DNA from: Anaerotruncus massiliensis (ex Togo et al. 2026)
GTDB lineage: Bacteria > Bacillota > Clostridia > Oscillospirales > Ruminococcaceae
Reading direction: 5' to 3'
Length of the DNA: 64,000 nucleotides
Assembly: GCF_900199635.1 (NCBI RefSeq)
Contig: NZ_LT962687.1
Coordinates: 1,101,501 to 1,165,500 of the forward strand
The position numbers were made by a program, and so were the translations under genes. Shown here in pieces: positions 52,118-59,699 of the stretch (positions are counted from its first letter, which is position 1; every line of letters begins with the position of its first letter). The notes beneath the pieces were generated by a model. The model did not search any database, was not told the origin of the DNA, and was given only the letters and a program-made list of their open reading frames with translations.

Positions 52118-52288
52118 GCTGTCAAAAAGACGCGCCCGGAAATAGAATGGTAGAGGCGCGGGAACATTTTTCCCCCGCGCTGTTTAAACCATGCCCTGGA
52201 GGTTCAAAATATCGGTGCAGGATAACGCGTTAAAAATGCGAATACGGGCGGCGTGCTCGCCCGCCCATAACCACGGAGAGTGATGGAC

Positions 52289-52660
52289 GTGACCGTAAAA
52301 AGGGGAGAGATCTACTACGCCGATCTCAGCCCGGTAGTAGGCTCGGAACAGGGCGGTGTGCGGCCGGTGCTGATCGTTCAAAACGACGTCGGAAACCGCT
52401 ACAGCCCCACGGTGATCGCCGCCGCGATCACCAGCCAGAAGGAAAAATCCAAGCTGCCCACCCACATCGAAATCCATTCGGACGGGTGCGGCCTGTCGAA
52501 GGACTCGGTGGTGCTGCTCGAGCAGATTCGCACCATCGACAAAAAACGCCTCAAGGAGAAGATGGGCCGCCTCGACGACGGCTCGATGGGACAGATCAAC
52601 CATGCCCTTTCGATCAGCTTCGGATTGGGCGACACGGGCAGCCAGTTCACGCCTACATAA
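52289..52660 (+). CDS. MazF/NdoA-type mRNA endonuclease toxin (PemK-like)
   Basis: A 123-residue protein very close to B. subtilis NdoA (EndoA): [46 protein letters not shown] covers the active-site Arg region, followed by KLPTHIEI and [15 protein letters not shown] with the catalytic Thr/Arg positions. The start GTG 52289 matches the NdoA N-terminus with GGAGAG 8 nt upstream; ATG 52283 is an alternative. The antitoxin gene that normally precedes it is absent: 52118-52288 has only short hairpins. A C-terminal tail of about 8 residues is extra. Confidence 0.9.
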   Translation: MTVKRGEIYYADLSPVVGSEQGGVRPVLIVQNDVGNRYSPTVIAAAITSQKEKSKLPTHIEIHSDGCGLSKDSVVLLEQIRTIDKKRLKEKMGRLDDGSMGQINHALSISFGLGDTGSQFTPT

Positions 52661-52714
52661 ACGCGTGGGCGAGCTGTCTTTATAAAGCGCCGGCGGTTTT
52701 TCCCCGGCCATATA

Positions 52715-52745
52715 ACGCCCCGCCGGGGTCTCCCCGGCGGGGCGT
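52715..52745 (+). terminator. Perfect 14-bp hairpin after mazF-like gene
   Basis: ACGCCCCGCCGGGG / CCCCGGCGGGGCGT with loop TCT; no T run, so termination is uncertain. Confidence 0.5.
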
Positions 52746-52749
52746 CCGC

Positions 52750-52778
52750 TTGCGGGGACGCGCGGAACCTGATAAGAT
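52750..52778 (+). promoter_or_regulatory. Promoter of the thioesterase gene
   Basis: -35 TTGCGG (52750-52755), 17-bp spacer, -10 TAAGAT (52773-52778). Confidence 0.5.
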
Positions 52779-52809
52779 GGGGATACGAAATGAACGGAGG
52801 CGTCAGTTT

Positions 52810-53286
52810 ATGGAAAACCTTGAGCACCGGGTCGCGGAATCCCGCACCGAGCAGATACAGATCGTCATGCCGGGCTATACCAATGGCAACGGCCGTCTCT
52901 TCGGCGGCAAGCTGGTGGCGTGGATGGACGTGGTGGCGGCGGTGACGGCGCGCAGGCACGCCCACCGGGACGTGACGACCGTCTCGATCGACAACCTCCA
53001 GTTCAAAAAGGCCGCCTACGCCAACGACACCGTCCTGCTGATCGGGCAGATCACCCACGTGGGGGTCACGTCGATGGAGGTGCGGGTGGAGGCGTTCGTC
53101 GAACGGCTGGACGGGAGCAAGGAGCTTGTGAACCGCGCCTATTTCACCCTCGTCGCGCTTGATTCGCACGAGCGCCCCACCCCGGTGCCCCGCCTCCTCC
53201 CCGAGACGGACGAGGAGCGCGCCGAGTGGGAGGCGGGCGCGCGCCGTACCGAGCTGAGGCTCCAGCGCCGCATCGAACAGTTTTAA
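52810..53286 (+). CDS. Acyl-CoA thioesterase, hotdog fold (YkhA/YciA-like)
   Basis: A 158-residue hotdog thioesterase. QIVMPGYTNGNGRLFGGKLVAWMDVVAAVTARRH is the family signature with the conserved glycine-rich turn and Asp. VTTVSIDNLQFKKAAYANDTVLL and MEVRVEAFVERLDGSKELVNRAYFTLVAL complete the fold. It hydrolyses acyl-CoA; chain length is not predictable. ATG 52810 has GGAGG about 9 nt upstream. It is monocistronic. Confidence 0.9.
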   Translation: MENLEHRVAESRTEQIQIVMPGYTNGNGRLFGGKLVAWMDVVAAVTARRHAHRDVTTVSIDNLQFKKAAYANDTVLLIGQITHVGVTSMEVRVEAFVERLDGSKELVNRAYFTLVALDSHERPTPVPRLLPETDEERAEWEAGARRTELRLQRRIEQF

Positions 53287-53303
53287 AGAGCGCCGCGCGC
53301 AAA

Positions 53304-53339
53304 AAGCAGGGCGTCCGCCATCCGGCGGACGCCCTGCTT
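53304..53339. terminator. Bidirectional terminator
   Basis: AAGCAGGGCGTCCGCC / GGCGGACGCCCTGCTT, loop ATCC, between convergent genes. Confidence 0.9.
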
Positions 53340-53342
53340 CCA

Positions 53343-54632
53343 TCAGTAGGCGATCTCGCATTTGAGCATCCCGTAGCCGTCCGGAAAGATGCGCAGGATC
53401 TTCCCGTAACAGGCCGCGCCGGTCGGCAGCTCGGGACAGAGGATCGCGGACGGCCCCGCCCCGAGGTTCCCCACGTCGATGGGCGGCCCGTCCTCCACGA
53501 CGGCGCTGACCTGCATATAGTCGCTGAAGCGCGCGTCGGGCAGGTGGCGGATGATGACCGCCTGCCCGGGGACGCAGACGGCGAGGCGTGCCTGCCGCCC
53601 GTGCAGAAAGCTCCCGGTGACGAAGGCGCGGCGGGCAAACTGCGGGCGGGCGCCGGCCGGCGGCATGCCGCCGAAAAAGGCGGCTTCCCCGCCGCCGGAA
53701 GGCCCCCATATCGAGGGGGAGGCGGCCTCCGTGAAGGCGGGCGCCTCCCATGCGTCCCACGGGGAGGACGCCGCGCGCACGGGGGCGGGCGGCGCCCATT
53801 CGTTCGGGGGATATGGGGGAAGCCTCCGGACGTCGAGCAGCCAGTCGAGCCGGGCGGCGGGGGTGGCGGAGGGCGCGGGCCCCTCCTCCGCGGCAAATAC
53901 GGCCGGGGCCGGTCCCTCCGGAACTGTCCGCGCGGCGGGGGCGGGCTCTTTCTCCGTCCATGCGGCCGGGACGGGCCTCTCGCGGACGGGCGGCCCGGTT
54001 GGGGCGGCGCCCGGTATCCCGCGGGGAAACGCGGCGGTTTCCGGAAGGGGAAGCTCCTCCGGTTCCCCCGCGGGGAACATGTCGTCCCCGTCGGCGGAAA
54101 GCTCCCCGGCGGCGGGGGAGAAGAGGGCGCGCCGCCGCCAGAAATAGGCGAGGTTGCAGGCGCAGAGCACGGACACGGCGACGGCGGCCCAAAGGGGCGG
54201 CCGGGGGAAGAGCCCGCCGGGCGGCGCAAAGAAGCAGGCGGCCGCCAGCGTGAGGCAGGCCGCCGCATTGACGCAGAAGGAGAGGCGGTCATAAAAGCGC
54301 AGGAAGAGCAGGTCGGCCAGCGCGCAGCCGCCCGCCGCCATCCAGACGACGGCGCCGGGGAGGGGAGGCGCGCCCGAAAGGATCACGTATCCGAGCAGGA
54401 GCCCGCCCGCGATCCCCAGGAAGGGAAGCAGCATGTTGGCGTAGAATTTGAGCCAGACGACCCGCCGCAGGGAAGTGGCCGCGAGCCGCCGGTCGAGCGC
54501 GCGGGAAAGGGAAAGCGCCTGCGCGTAGGCGAGCGGGTCGTCGTAGCGCGGCCGCCGCAGGAAAAGCCGCAGGTAGATTCCGGCGCCCCACAAGATGCAG
54601 GCGGCGCCGAACAGGCCCATCAGCCCAAACAT
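53343..54632 (-). CDS. Hypothetical membrane protein with proline-rich linker
   Basis: A 429-residue protein of no family I recognise. The N-terminal about 165 residues hold five or so membrane segments (GLMGLFGAACILWGAGIYL, MLLPFLGIAGGLLLGYVIL and others). A long Pro/Ala/Glu-rich low-complexity linker (about 185-320) follows. The C-terminal about 85 residues look like a small soluble beta domain (RLAVCVPGQAVIIRHLPDARFSDYMQV). ATG 54632 has GGGAGG 7 nt upstream; the frame opens at 54698. Monocistronic. Confidence 0.6.
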   Translation of the reverse strand: MFGLMGLFGAACILWGAGIYLRLFLRRPRYDDPLAYAQALSLSRALDRRLAATSLRRVVWLKFYANMLLPFLGIAGGLLLGYVILSGAPPLPGAVVWMAAGGCALADLLFLRFYDRLSFCVNAAACLTLAAACFFAPPGGLFPRPPLWAAVAVSVLCACNLAYFWRRRALFSPAAGELSADGDDMFPAGEPEELPLPETAAFPRGIPGAAPTGPPVRERPVPAAWTEKEPAPAARTVPEGPAPAVFAAEEGPAPSATPAARLDWLLDVRRLPPYPPNEWAPPAPVRAASSPWDAWEAPAFTEAASPSIWGPSGGGEAAFFGGMPPAGARPQFARRAFVTGSFLHGRQARLAVCVPGQAVIIRHLPDARFSDYMQVSAVVEDGPPIDVGNLGAGPSAILCPELPTGAACYGKILRIFPDGYGMLKCEIAY

Positions 54633-54718
54633 GAGATGCCCTCCCGGATGTCGAAATCTGTCGAAATTAAGCATAGCATATCCGCGCGGCTTTTTCAATC
54701 ACCCGGGAGGAAACAAAA

Positions 54719-54748
54719 GGAACCGCCCGGCATAAGCCGGGCGGTTCC
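54719..54748 (-). terminator. Terminator of the kinase gene
   Basis: GGAACCGCCCGGC / GCCGGGCGGTTCC, loop ATAA; on the minus strand followed by TTTTG. Confidence 0.85.
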
Positions 54749-54770
54749 CGAAACGGTTTCAAATGGCCGG

Positions 54771-55709
54771 TCAGTCCCGCTTGATGAATTCCTGAATGAG
54801 GGAGGTCGCGGGCACCAGCGCCTGGTCGATGCCGAAGAAGTGCCGGGCGGAGTCGGTCAGCCGGCCGATCGTCTCGCGGTAGGGGGAGTCCGGGTCGGTC
54901 TGCCGCAGCATTTCGGCGAGGGTGTCGTGGTAGAGGAATGGCTCGTAATCGTGGGTGGAATTGATGTGCGCGTCCGCAAATTCGCGGAAGGGCCGGATAT
55001 AGAGGTCCTCGCCGCGCAGCACATAGTCCCACATCCGCAGCGTCTCCTCCGCGCCGGTGCCCCGGTAGTAGAAATCGCGCAGCAGCCGCCGGGTGAGGCG
55101 CAGGTCGCGCGCGCCCAGCAGGATGCGCCCGCCGTCGTCCACGAAGTCGCTGTGCACGCTGATGTAGAGCTTGACGGTGCGGTGCGGGGCGAGCGTGTCG
55201 GTGAGCAGCGGGTTAAGGGCGTGGATGCCCTCGATGATGAGGTAGGTGTGCTCGTCGTAGGAGATTTCAAAGGTCTTCTCCGAGCGGCGTCCCGCCGTGA
55301 AATCGAAGATGGGGAACTGCGCGCGCCCCGTCTGCAGCAGGCGCTGCACCGTTTCGCGGAAGCAGTCGAGGTCGAGCCCCTCGACGCTCTCATAATTCTG
55401 GTAGCCGTCCTCCCAGCGGGGCAGCTGGTCGCTCGATTTATAGAAATTGTCCAGCGAGATGCGGTTGACCACCTTGCCGCGCTCGCGCAGCTCGTGCGCG
55501 ATCTTTTTGGCGGTCGTGGTCTTGCCCGAGGCGGACGGCCCGGTGATCAGCAGGATGTGGATGTGCCGTTCGGTGACCCGGTCGCAGACGGCGGAAATCT
55601 TCTGGAAATACACGCCCTCCTCCCGGCTGACGAACACCTCCGGCCGCGCGGCCAGTTCCTCGGCGATCGGAGCGGTGTGGACCCGTTCCATTTCAGGATT
55701 GTATTTCAT
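54771..55709 (-). CDS. Uridine kinase-like nucleoside kinase (PRK/URK family)
   Basis: A 312-residue P-loop kinase. Walker A is ITGPSASGKTTTAKKIA (about 54-70), followed by NRISLDNFYKSSDQLPRWEDGYQNYESVEGLDLD, the uridine kinase/phosphoribulokinase pattern. YLIIEGIHALNP is the Walker B-like segment. It is longer than Udk (about 210) and resembles the clostridial 'nucleoside kinase' group that lacks the TGS half. Start at 55709 (ATG) with GGGGGGAA upstream; ATG 55733 is upstream in frame. Confidence 0.85.
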   Translation of the reverse strand: MKYNPEMERVHTAPIAEELAARPEVFVSREEGVYFQKISAVCDRVTERHIHILLITGPSASGKTTTAKKIAHELRERGKVVNRISLDNFYKSSDQLPRWEDGYQNYESVEGLDLDCFRETVQRLLQTGRAQFPIFDFTAGRRSEKTFEISYDEHTYLIIEGIHALNPLLTDTLAPHRTVKLYISVHSDFVDDGGRILLGARDLRLTRRLLRDFYYRGTGAEETLRMWDYVLRGEDLYIRPFREFADAHINSTHDYEPFLYHDTLAEMLRQTDPDSPYRETIGRLTDSARHFFGIDQALVPATSLIQEFIKRD

Positions 55710-55795
55710 CAGGATTCCCCCCGGTTTCATCATATGGTTTTCAATCTAACGATAGCACATTCACGCGGTTCCCACAAACCAGAATCTTCCTGTGC

Positions 55796-55820
55796 AAAAA
55801 GGGCGGCCATACGGCCGCCC
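55796..55820 (-). terminator. Terminator of desulfoferrodoxin gene
   Basis: GGGCGGCC / GGCCGCCC, loop ATAC; the minus strand ends in TTTTT. Confidence 0.85.
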
Positions 55821-55836
55821 TCCCGGCTCCGACCGA

Positions 55837-56220
55837 TCAGACCACGGTCTTCCAAAGGCCGTGCAGGTTGCAGTAGGCGAATGCCGCGACGGGCTCGTCG
55901 TCCTCGAGCAGGAAGGTGACCTTCGGCTCGCCTCCGACAGGCAGGCTCTTGCGCTGGCCGCCCTTGGCGGTCTGGAGATAGACCCACGCGATGTGGTGCT
56001 CCTCGGTCATCGGATGCGGAACGCTCCCGACCGAGACGGTGACCTGCTTGCCGGACACCTCGACCACAGGCAGGTGCTTTTCGCCCGCCGCGTCGGTGGT
56101 GTTGGGGACGAGCTCGGTCATCGGCTCGCCGCAGCAGATGATCTTGACGCCCGCGTTGTGGATCATGCCGACAAGGTTCCCGCAGTGCTTGCAGATGAAA
56201 AATTTCTGCTCCTGGCTCAT
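55837..56220 (-). CDS. Desulfoferrodoxin (superoxide reductase, 2Fe type)
   Basis: A 127-residue protein that reduces superoxide to peroxide without making oxygen, a defence of anaerobes. The N-terminal rubredoxin-like centre I has four cysteines (FICKHCGN and IICCGEPM). The catalytic centre II ligands are in GEKHLPVV (Glu/Lys/His), PMTEEHHIAWV (His) and AYCNLHGLW (Cys, His). The start at 56220 has AAAGGAGG upstream. An extended -10 (TGC-TATAAT, 56364-56356 minus strand) and a GCCGCGCCG/CGGCGCGGC leader hairpin (56252-56272) precede it. Confidence 0.95.
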   Translation of the reverse strand: MSQEQKFFICKHCGNLVGMIHNAGVKIICCGEPMTELVPNTTDAAGEKHLPVVEVSGKQVTVSVGSVPHPMTEEHHIAWVYLQTAKGGQRKSLPVGGEPKVTFLLEDDEPVAAFAYCNLHGLWKTVV

Positions 56221-56550
56221 GGATGTTTCCTCCTTTGATGTCTGCGTTGTTGCCGCGCCGTTTCGGCGCGGCTGAAAATGACGGGGCTGCCCGCCACTGT
56301 CAACAGGATTATGCGGCCGCGGCGCCGGGCGGCCCCCGGCCATCGGTTGATCTTTATTATAGCATATCCTATGCCGCGCTTCATGAAAAAAGAGCGAAAA
56401 ATTCGTGAACGGCAAGTCCGGTCACGGCAGGGACGCCATGCGCTTCCGCTCCCCTGGGAAAAGGACCGGACGGCCCCGGGATTTAGGATGTCCAACCCAC
56501 GCGCGAATATTGTTTTTATTGAAACCTCATAGGAACAGCCGAAAAAAATC

Positions 56551-56579
56551 TTCACGCGGGTGGGGGTTTGTGGTATAAT
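56551..56579 (+). promoter_or_regulatory. Promoter of the GNAT gene
   Basis: -35 TTCACG (56551-56556), 17-bp spacer, extended -10 TGG-TATAAT (56574-56579). Between this and 56364 the intergenic stretch holds no gene. Confidence 0.6.
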
Positions 56580-56635
56580 ACCAATGGAAAGGGGAATGGG
56601 TTTGCAAGCAGTCCGGCCGAAGGAGGCGGAACCGA

Positions 56636-57142
56636 ATGGAGATGCTGGAATGGATCCCGGTAGAGCAGGCGGGGCAGATCGAAACGGTGTGCGAACTTGC
56701 CCGGGAAATCTGGACGGATCGCTATCTGGGGGTCTACGGGTCGATGGAACTGGACTATCTGCTCAGGACCTGGCAGTCTCCCGGGGCGGTCCGCCGCCAG
56801 ATCGACGGAGGGCATATGGAGTACCGGCTCATCTGCTATGATGGGGCGGAGGTCGGGTATGCCGCCCTCCGGGAAAAGGAGGACGCCCTCTGGGTGTACC
56901 ATGCCTATATCCGCGGGGAATATCACGGGAACCGCACGGTGACCGGGATGCTGGAACTCATCGAGAGGGAGTGCGCCGCTCGGGGGCTTGCCCGCGTATA
57001 TGCGGTGGTGGACCGGAAAAACAGCCGCGCTTTGGACTACTGCGAGCGGCTGGGGCTGCGCCTCCTGGAGAGGCGGACATGGGAGGCCGGCCCGGGTTTC
57101 CCGATGGAACTCTGGGTGTTTGAAATGAAGATCAGAAAATAA
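56636..57142 (+). CDS. GNAT family N-acetyltransferase
   Basis: A 168-residue acetyltransferase. The acetyl-CoA binding core is around LWVYHAYIRGEYHGNRTVTGMLELIERECAARG (about 83-115), then RVYAVVDRKNSRALDYCERLGLRLLERR, the typical late GNAT motif. The substrate is unknown. AAGGAGG is 9 nt before the ATG. Confidence 0.85.
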   Translation: MEMLEWIPVEQAGQIETVCELAREIWTDRYLGVYGSMELDYLLRTWQSPGAVRRQIDGGHMEYRLICYDGAEVGYAALREKEDALWVYHAYIRGEYHGNRTVTGMLELIERECAARGLARVYAVVDRKNSRALDYCERLGLRLLERRTWEAGPGFPMELWVFEMKIRK

Positions 57143-57199
57143 ATATCGGAACTATTACTATTATATCACATCTTTTGAATTTGAAAAGAGGGAACGGCC

Positions 57200-57631
57200 A
57201 TGTTTTTTCACAAATTCGGTGACACCTATGCCATCCGCCTCGAACGCGGGGAGGAGCTGGCCGCGTCATTGAAGGAGCTGTGCGTCACGGAGCAGGTCCG
57301 GCTCGGGACCCTCTCCGGGCTGGGCGCGATGGACCATGTTGTGGTCGGCGTCTACGATCTGGCAGAGAAGCGCTTCTGCCCGAATGTCTTTGACGAGCCG
57401 CTTGAGATGACCGGCTTGGAGGGCAGCGTCACGGAACGGGAGGGGGAGCCCTACCTGCATATCCACGCCTCCTTCGGCCGCGCGGACGGGTCGGTGATCG
57501 GCGGGCATCTGAGCGAGGCGCGCGTCAGCGCGACTGCCGAACTTTTCCTGCGCACGCTTGCCGGCCGCGTCGGCCGCGTCTTCGACGAGAAGACGGGCTT
57601 GAACCTGCTGGATTTCCGGCTGGAAGGATAA
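57200..57631 (+). CDS. PPC/DUF296 domain protein
   Basis: A 143-residue single-domain protein of the plants-and-prokaryotes-conserved (PPC, DUF296) family. YAIRLERGEELAASLKELC, GTLSGLGAMDHVVVGVYD, LEGSVTEREGEPYLHIHASFG and GGHLSEARVSATAELFL are typical, including the metal-ligand histidines HIH and GGH. Its function in bacteria is not established. AGAGGGAAC precedes the ATG. Confidence 0.85.
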   Translation: MFFHKFGDTYAIRLERGEELAASLKELCVTEQVRLGTLSGLGAMDHVVVGVYDLAEKRFCPNVFDEPLEMTGLEGSVTEREGEPYLHIHASFGRADGSVIGGHLSEARVSATAELFLRTLAGRVGRVFDEKTGLNLLDFRLEG

Positions 57632-57656
57632 GAGGCGAAAAATGTGAAAAACCCTC

Positions 57657-57688
57657 TTGATTTTACCTGCCGATTATGCTAATATAAT
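57657..57688 (+). promoter_or_regulatory. Promoter of tRNA-Pro
   Basis: -35 TTGATT (57657-57662), 17-bp spacer to TAATAT (57680-57685); TATAAT at 57683-57688 is an alternative -10. Confidence 0.6.
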
Positions 57689-57696
57689 ATAGCCGT

Positions 57697-57773
57697 CCGG
57701 ATATGGCGCAGTTTGGTAGCGCGCTACCTTGGGGTGGTAGAGGCCGTGGGTTCAAGTCCCGCTATTCGGACCA
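57697..57773 (+). tRNA. tRNA-Pro (anticodon GGG)
   Basis: A full cloverleaf by hand. Acceptor CCGGATA / TATTCGG (one G-U), D stem GCGC/GCGC, anticodon stem CTACC/GGTAG with loop TTGGGGT (GGG), T stem GTGGG/CCCGC with loop TTCAAGT, discriminator A and encoded CCA. Confidence 0.95.
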
Positions 57774-57776
57774 TTG

Positions 57777-57813
57777 GTAGAAGACCGTCGACTTTTGTCG
57801 GCGGTCTTCTACT
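57777..57813 (+). terminator. Long hairpin after tRNA-Pro
   Basis: GTAGAAGACCG and CGGTCTTCTAC are the outer arms of a 16-bp near-perfect stem with loop TTTT; a short T tract follows. Confidence 0.75.
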
Positions 57814-57885
57814 TTGTTTAAATTGATTTATATACAAGCAAGGTGTATACTATTTACATGATGTATAATTTTGGAGGAATAAAGT

Positions 57886-59274
57886 ATGAGTTTGAGATTG
57901 CCGTCTCGTTACGAGGACTTAGATACTGCATATCGTGGACGATTAATTCCAGATCAGGCGTTACTTGAGCTTGTTAATAGGGCCAAAAAGTCCATCGATA
58001 TCAGTGGCGGAATTCGGTTCTTGCCAATTTGGGGGCAAAGTGGTGCAGGTAAAAGTTGTGCTGCTATTGAAATTGGCACTCATATACCTTTGGTACATAC
58101 TCTTGTTTTAACGCGCGACGAGATAGAATCAAAAAGTTTACTTTTGGATAGGATTCTTTTGGAAAAAAAGAAAGCGCATGGTAAATTTTTGGTTGTAATT
58201 ATTGACCAATTTGAAGAAAAAGTTATTGGGAAAGAACGTATTCCGACTCAATTTGTTGAGCATATAAGTCTACTTGACCGGGCGGAATTGCGGGATTATC
58301 CGACTCTATTTATATGGCTTACAACAGATAAGTCATTTCAAAAGCAGTTGCAAGATGCTACTTCTCGCAATAGACGCATATTACTCGAATCTGATTTTGA
58401 AGTCACTGGTCCAGAAAAATCAATTTGGCCTACAATTATTAAACAGACATTCTCTTTCCATAACGCTGAAAAGGCTTTGGCTGATTATGGAATTATTGAT
58501 GAAGATATTAAAAATATAGCAGAGGATTCAACTACATTAGGTGCTGCTAATGAGCAAGTTGGAAACCTTTTATTGAAAGAAGAACCTGATATGCAAAATC
58601 TATCTAAATATCAGGTTATACTGACATGGCCCGTAGCGGATGGACTAAGAAATACACGCGTAATGCAGTTTGCTAATCCTAGGGATGGATATACTCTCAA
58701 CTGGGACTATTGGTTTAGTCAGCTTAATGCGGAAGACAAAAAGCAGTTGCCGTTGCATGAATTCAACCGAGCAAGACTATACTTTGATTTTCGTGTTATT
58801 CCTATTCGTGTTGCTGACTTACACAAACTTTGCACTGATCTTAATGTGGAATCGCCGACTCTGGCAAAGACATATTTGCATCGTTTTAAGCAAACACATT
58901 TTTTTCATGTTGTTTCAGGTGATTGGAATGAGTACGACTATAATCCCGTACGCGAACGAGAATCGAATCGTGCTGCGGAAGCTTCTGAATGGTATAAGAC
59001 CGTAACCGAAAAACCTGTTTTGTTAGGCAAACGACTTTGCTATGTTTTAAGTCAATGTGGTCTTGCCTCGAAATATGAATACCCAATACAAACTGAATTT
59101 GGCAGTGTTCGGACAGATATATTTACCGGTAGGGAAAAGGTGGATGATAAAAAGCTATTAATAGAACTTAAGGTGTTTTCATCCGAAAACACAATGCCTT
59201 CATCTATAAAGGATGCTATTAAAACAACGATGAGAAAGTACGCTCAATTAGCGGGTTTTCTGAATAGGCAATAA
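57886..59274 (+). CDS. AT-rich P-loop ATPase with C-terminal PD-(D/E)xK-like nuclease motif; possible defence protein
   Basis: A 462-residue protein whose base and codon use (many AAA, AAT, TTA) differs sharply from all neighbours, pointing to recent transfer. Walker A is GQSGAGKSCAA (about 49-59) and a Walker B-like segment is FLVVIIDQFEE (about 101-111), so it is a STAND/AAA-type ATPase. The middle (about 170-380) is not recognised. Near the C-terminus, VRTDIFTG then LLIELKVF (about 409-432) has the D...ExK spacing of PD-(D/E)xK nucleases. Directly after the stop, in frame, lies a SHOCT domain. It sits beside tRNA-Pro, a common integration point. Function inferred, not proven. Confidence 0.65.
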   Translation: MSLRLPSRYEDLDTAYRGRLIPDQALLELVNRAKKSIDISGGIRFLPIWGQSGAGKSCAAIEIGTHIPLVHTLVLTRDEIESKSLLLDRILLEKKKAHGKFLVVIIDQFEEKVIGKERIPTQFVEHISLLDRAELRDYPTLFIWLTTDKSFQKQLQDATSRNRRILLESDFEVTGPEKSIWPTIIKQTFSFHNAEKALADYGIIDEDIKNIAEDSTTLGAANEQVGNLLLKEEPDMQNLSKYQVILTWPVADGLRNTRVMQFANPRDGYTLNWDYWFSQLNAEDKKQLPLHEFNRARLYFDFRVIPIRVADLHKLCTDLNVESPTLAKTYLHRFKQTHFFHVVSGDWNEYDYNPVRERESNRAAEASEWYKTVTEKPVLLGKRLCYVLSQCGLASKYEYPIQTEFGSVRTDIFTGREKVDDKKLLIELKVFSSENTMPSSIKDAIKTTMRKYAQLAGFLNRQ

Positions 59275-59397
59275 TCTGATGAAACACAGAACGATATTCT
59301 GCCCCAGATCCAAAAAATATTAGAATTAAAGGAAAGTGGCGTTTTAAGCGAAGCAGAATTCCAAGGAAAGAAAGAACAGCTATTGAAAAAAATATAG
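59275..59397 (+). pseudogene. SHOCT domain remnant in frame after the ATPase stop codon
   Basis: After TAA (59272-59274) the same frame continues for 40 codons to TAG. The segment IQKILELKESGVLSEAEF and then KKEQLLKKI is a textbook SHOCT (short C-terminal) domain. No start codon of its own is evident. Either the ATPase lost this C-terminal domain through a nonsense change or the stop is read through. It shares the AT-rich composition of the preceding gene. Confidence 0.65.
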
Positions 59398-59400
59398 GTA

Positions 59401-59528
59401 GTAGTTCATGTGTTTGGATAATATTTTGGATTACTTGATTTGGGATAAGAACCTCTTGCTGACAGTCTGCAAACCGTTGATATTACTGGGCTTCTATAAG
59501 TCCTATAATTACATTCCGACCAGAAGAA
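59401..59528. other. AT-rich non-coding end of the acquired segment
   Basis: No gene supported. ATTCCGACCA at 59513-59522 is a one-mismatch copy of the tRNA-Pro 3' end (ATTCGGACCA, 57764-57773), a weak hint at an attachment-site remnant. Confidence 0.25.
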
Positions 59529-59567
59529 AAAGCCCGCATATGAGCAAAATGCTCATATGCGGGCTTT
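59529..59567 (+). terminator. Strong terminator at the edge of the AT-rich segment
   Basis: AAAGCCCGCATATGAGC / GCTCATATGCGGGCTTT, perfect 17-bp stem, loop AAAAT. Confidence 0.9.
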
Positions 59568-59635
59568 CTTCATGTCCTGCGCTGAAAAGGGGACCCCATC
59601 GGTTTTGCGTATCTACGACACTTGTACCGGATCAG

Positions 59636-59676
59636 CAAAAGAATCGGGCCCGCCGGAATCATCGGCGGGCCCGATT
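59636..59676 (-). terminator. Terminator of the MDR dehydrogenase gene
   Basis: AATCGGGCCCGCCG / CGGCGGGCCCGATT; on the minus strand followed by TTCTTTT-like sequence. Confidence 0.75.
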
Positions 59677-59699
59677 GACCATCCACGGATCCGGAAGCT

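Noticed and set aside
2938-52660. Ribbon-helix-helix protein as the antitoxin of the MazF-like toxin
   Set aside because: About 49 kb apart and without sequence similarity to NdoAI that I can recognise; not a supported pair.
57764-59522. Attachment-site duplication (tRNA 3' end ATTCGGACCA versus ATTCCGACCA)
   Set aside because: Only ten bases with a mismatch and no integrase gene; too weak to call an att pair, though the AT-rich content between is suggestive.
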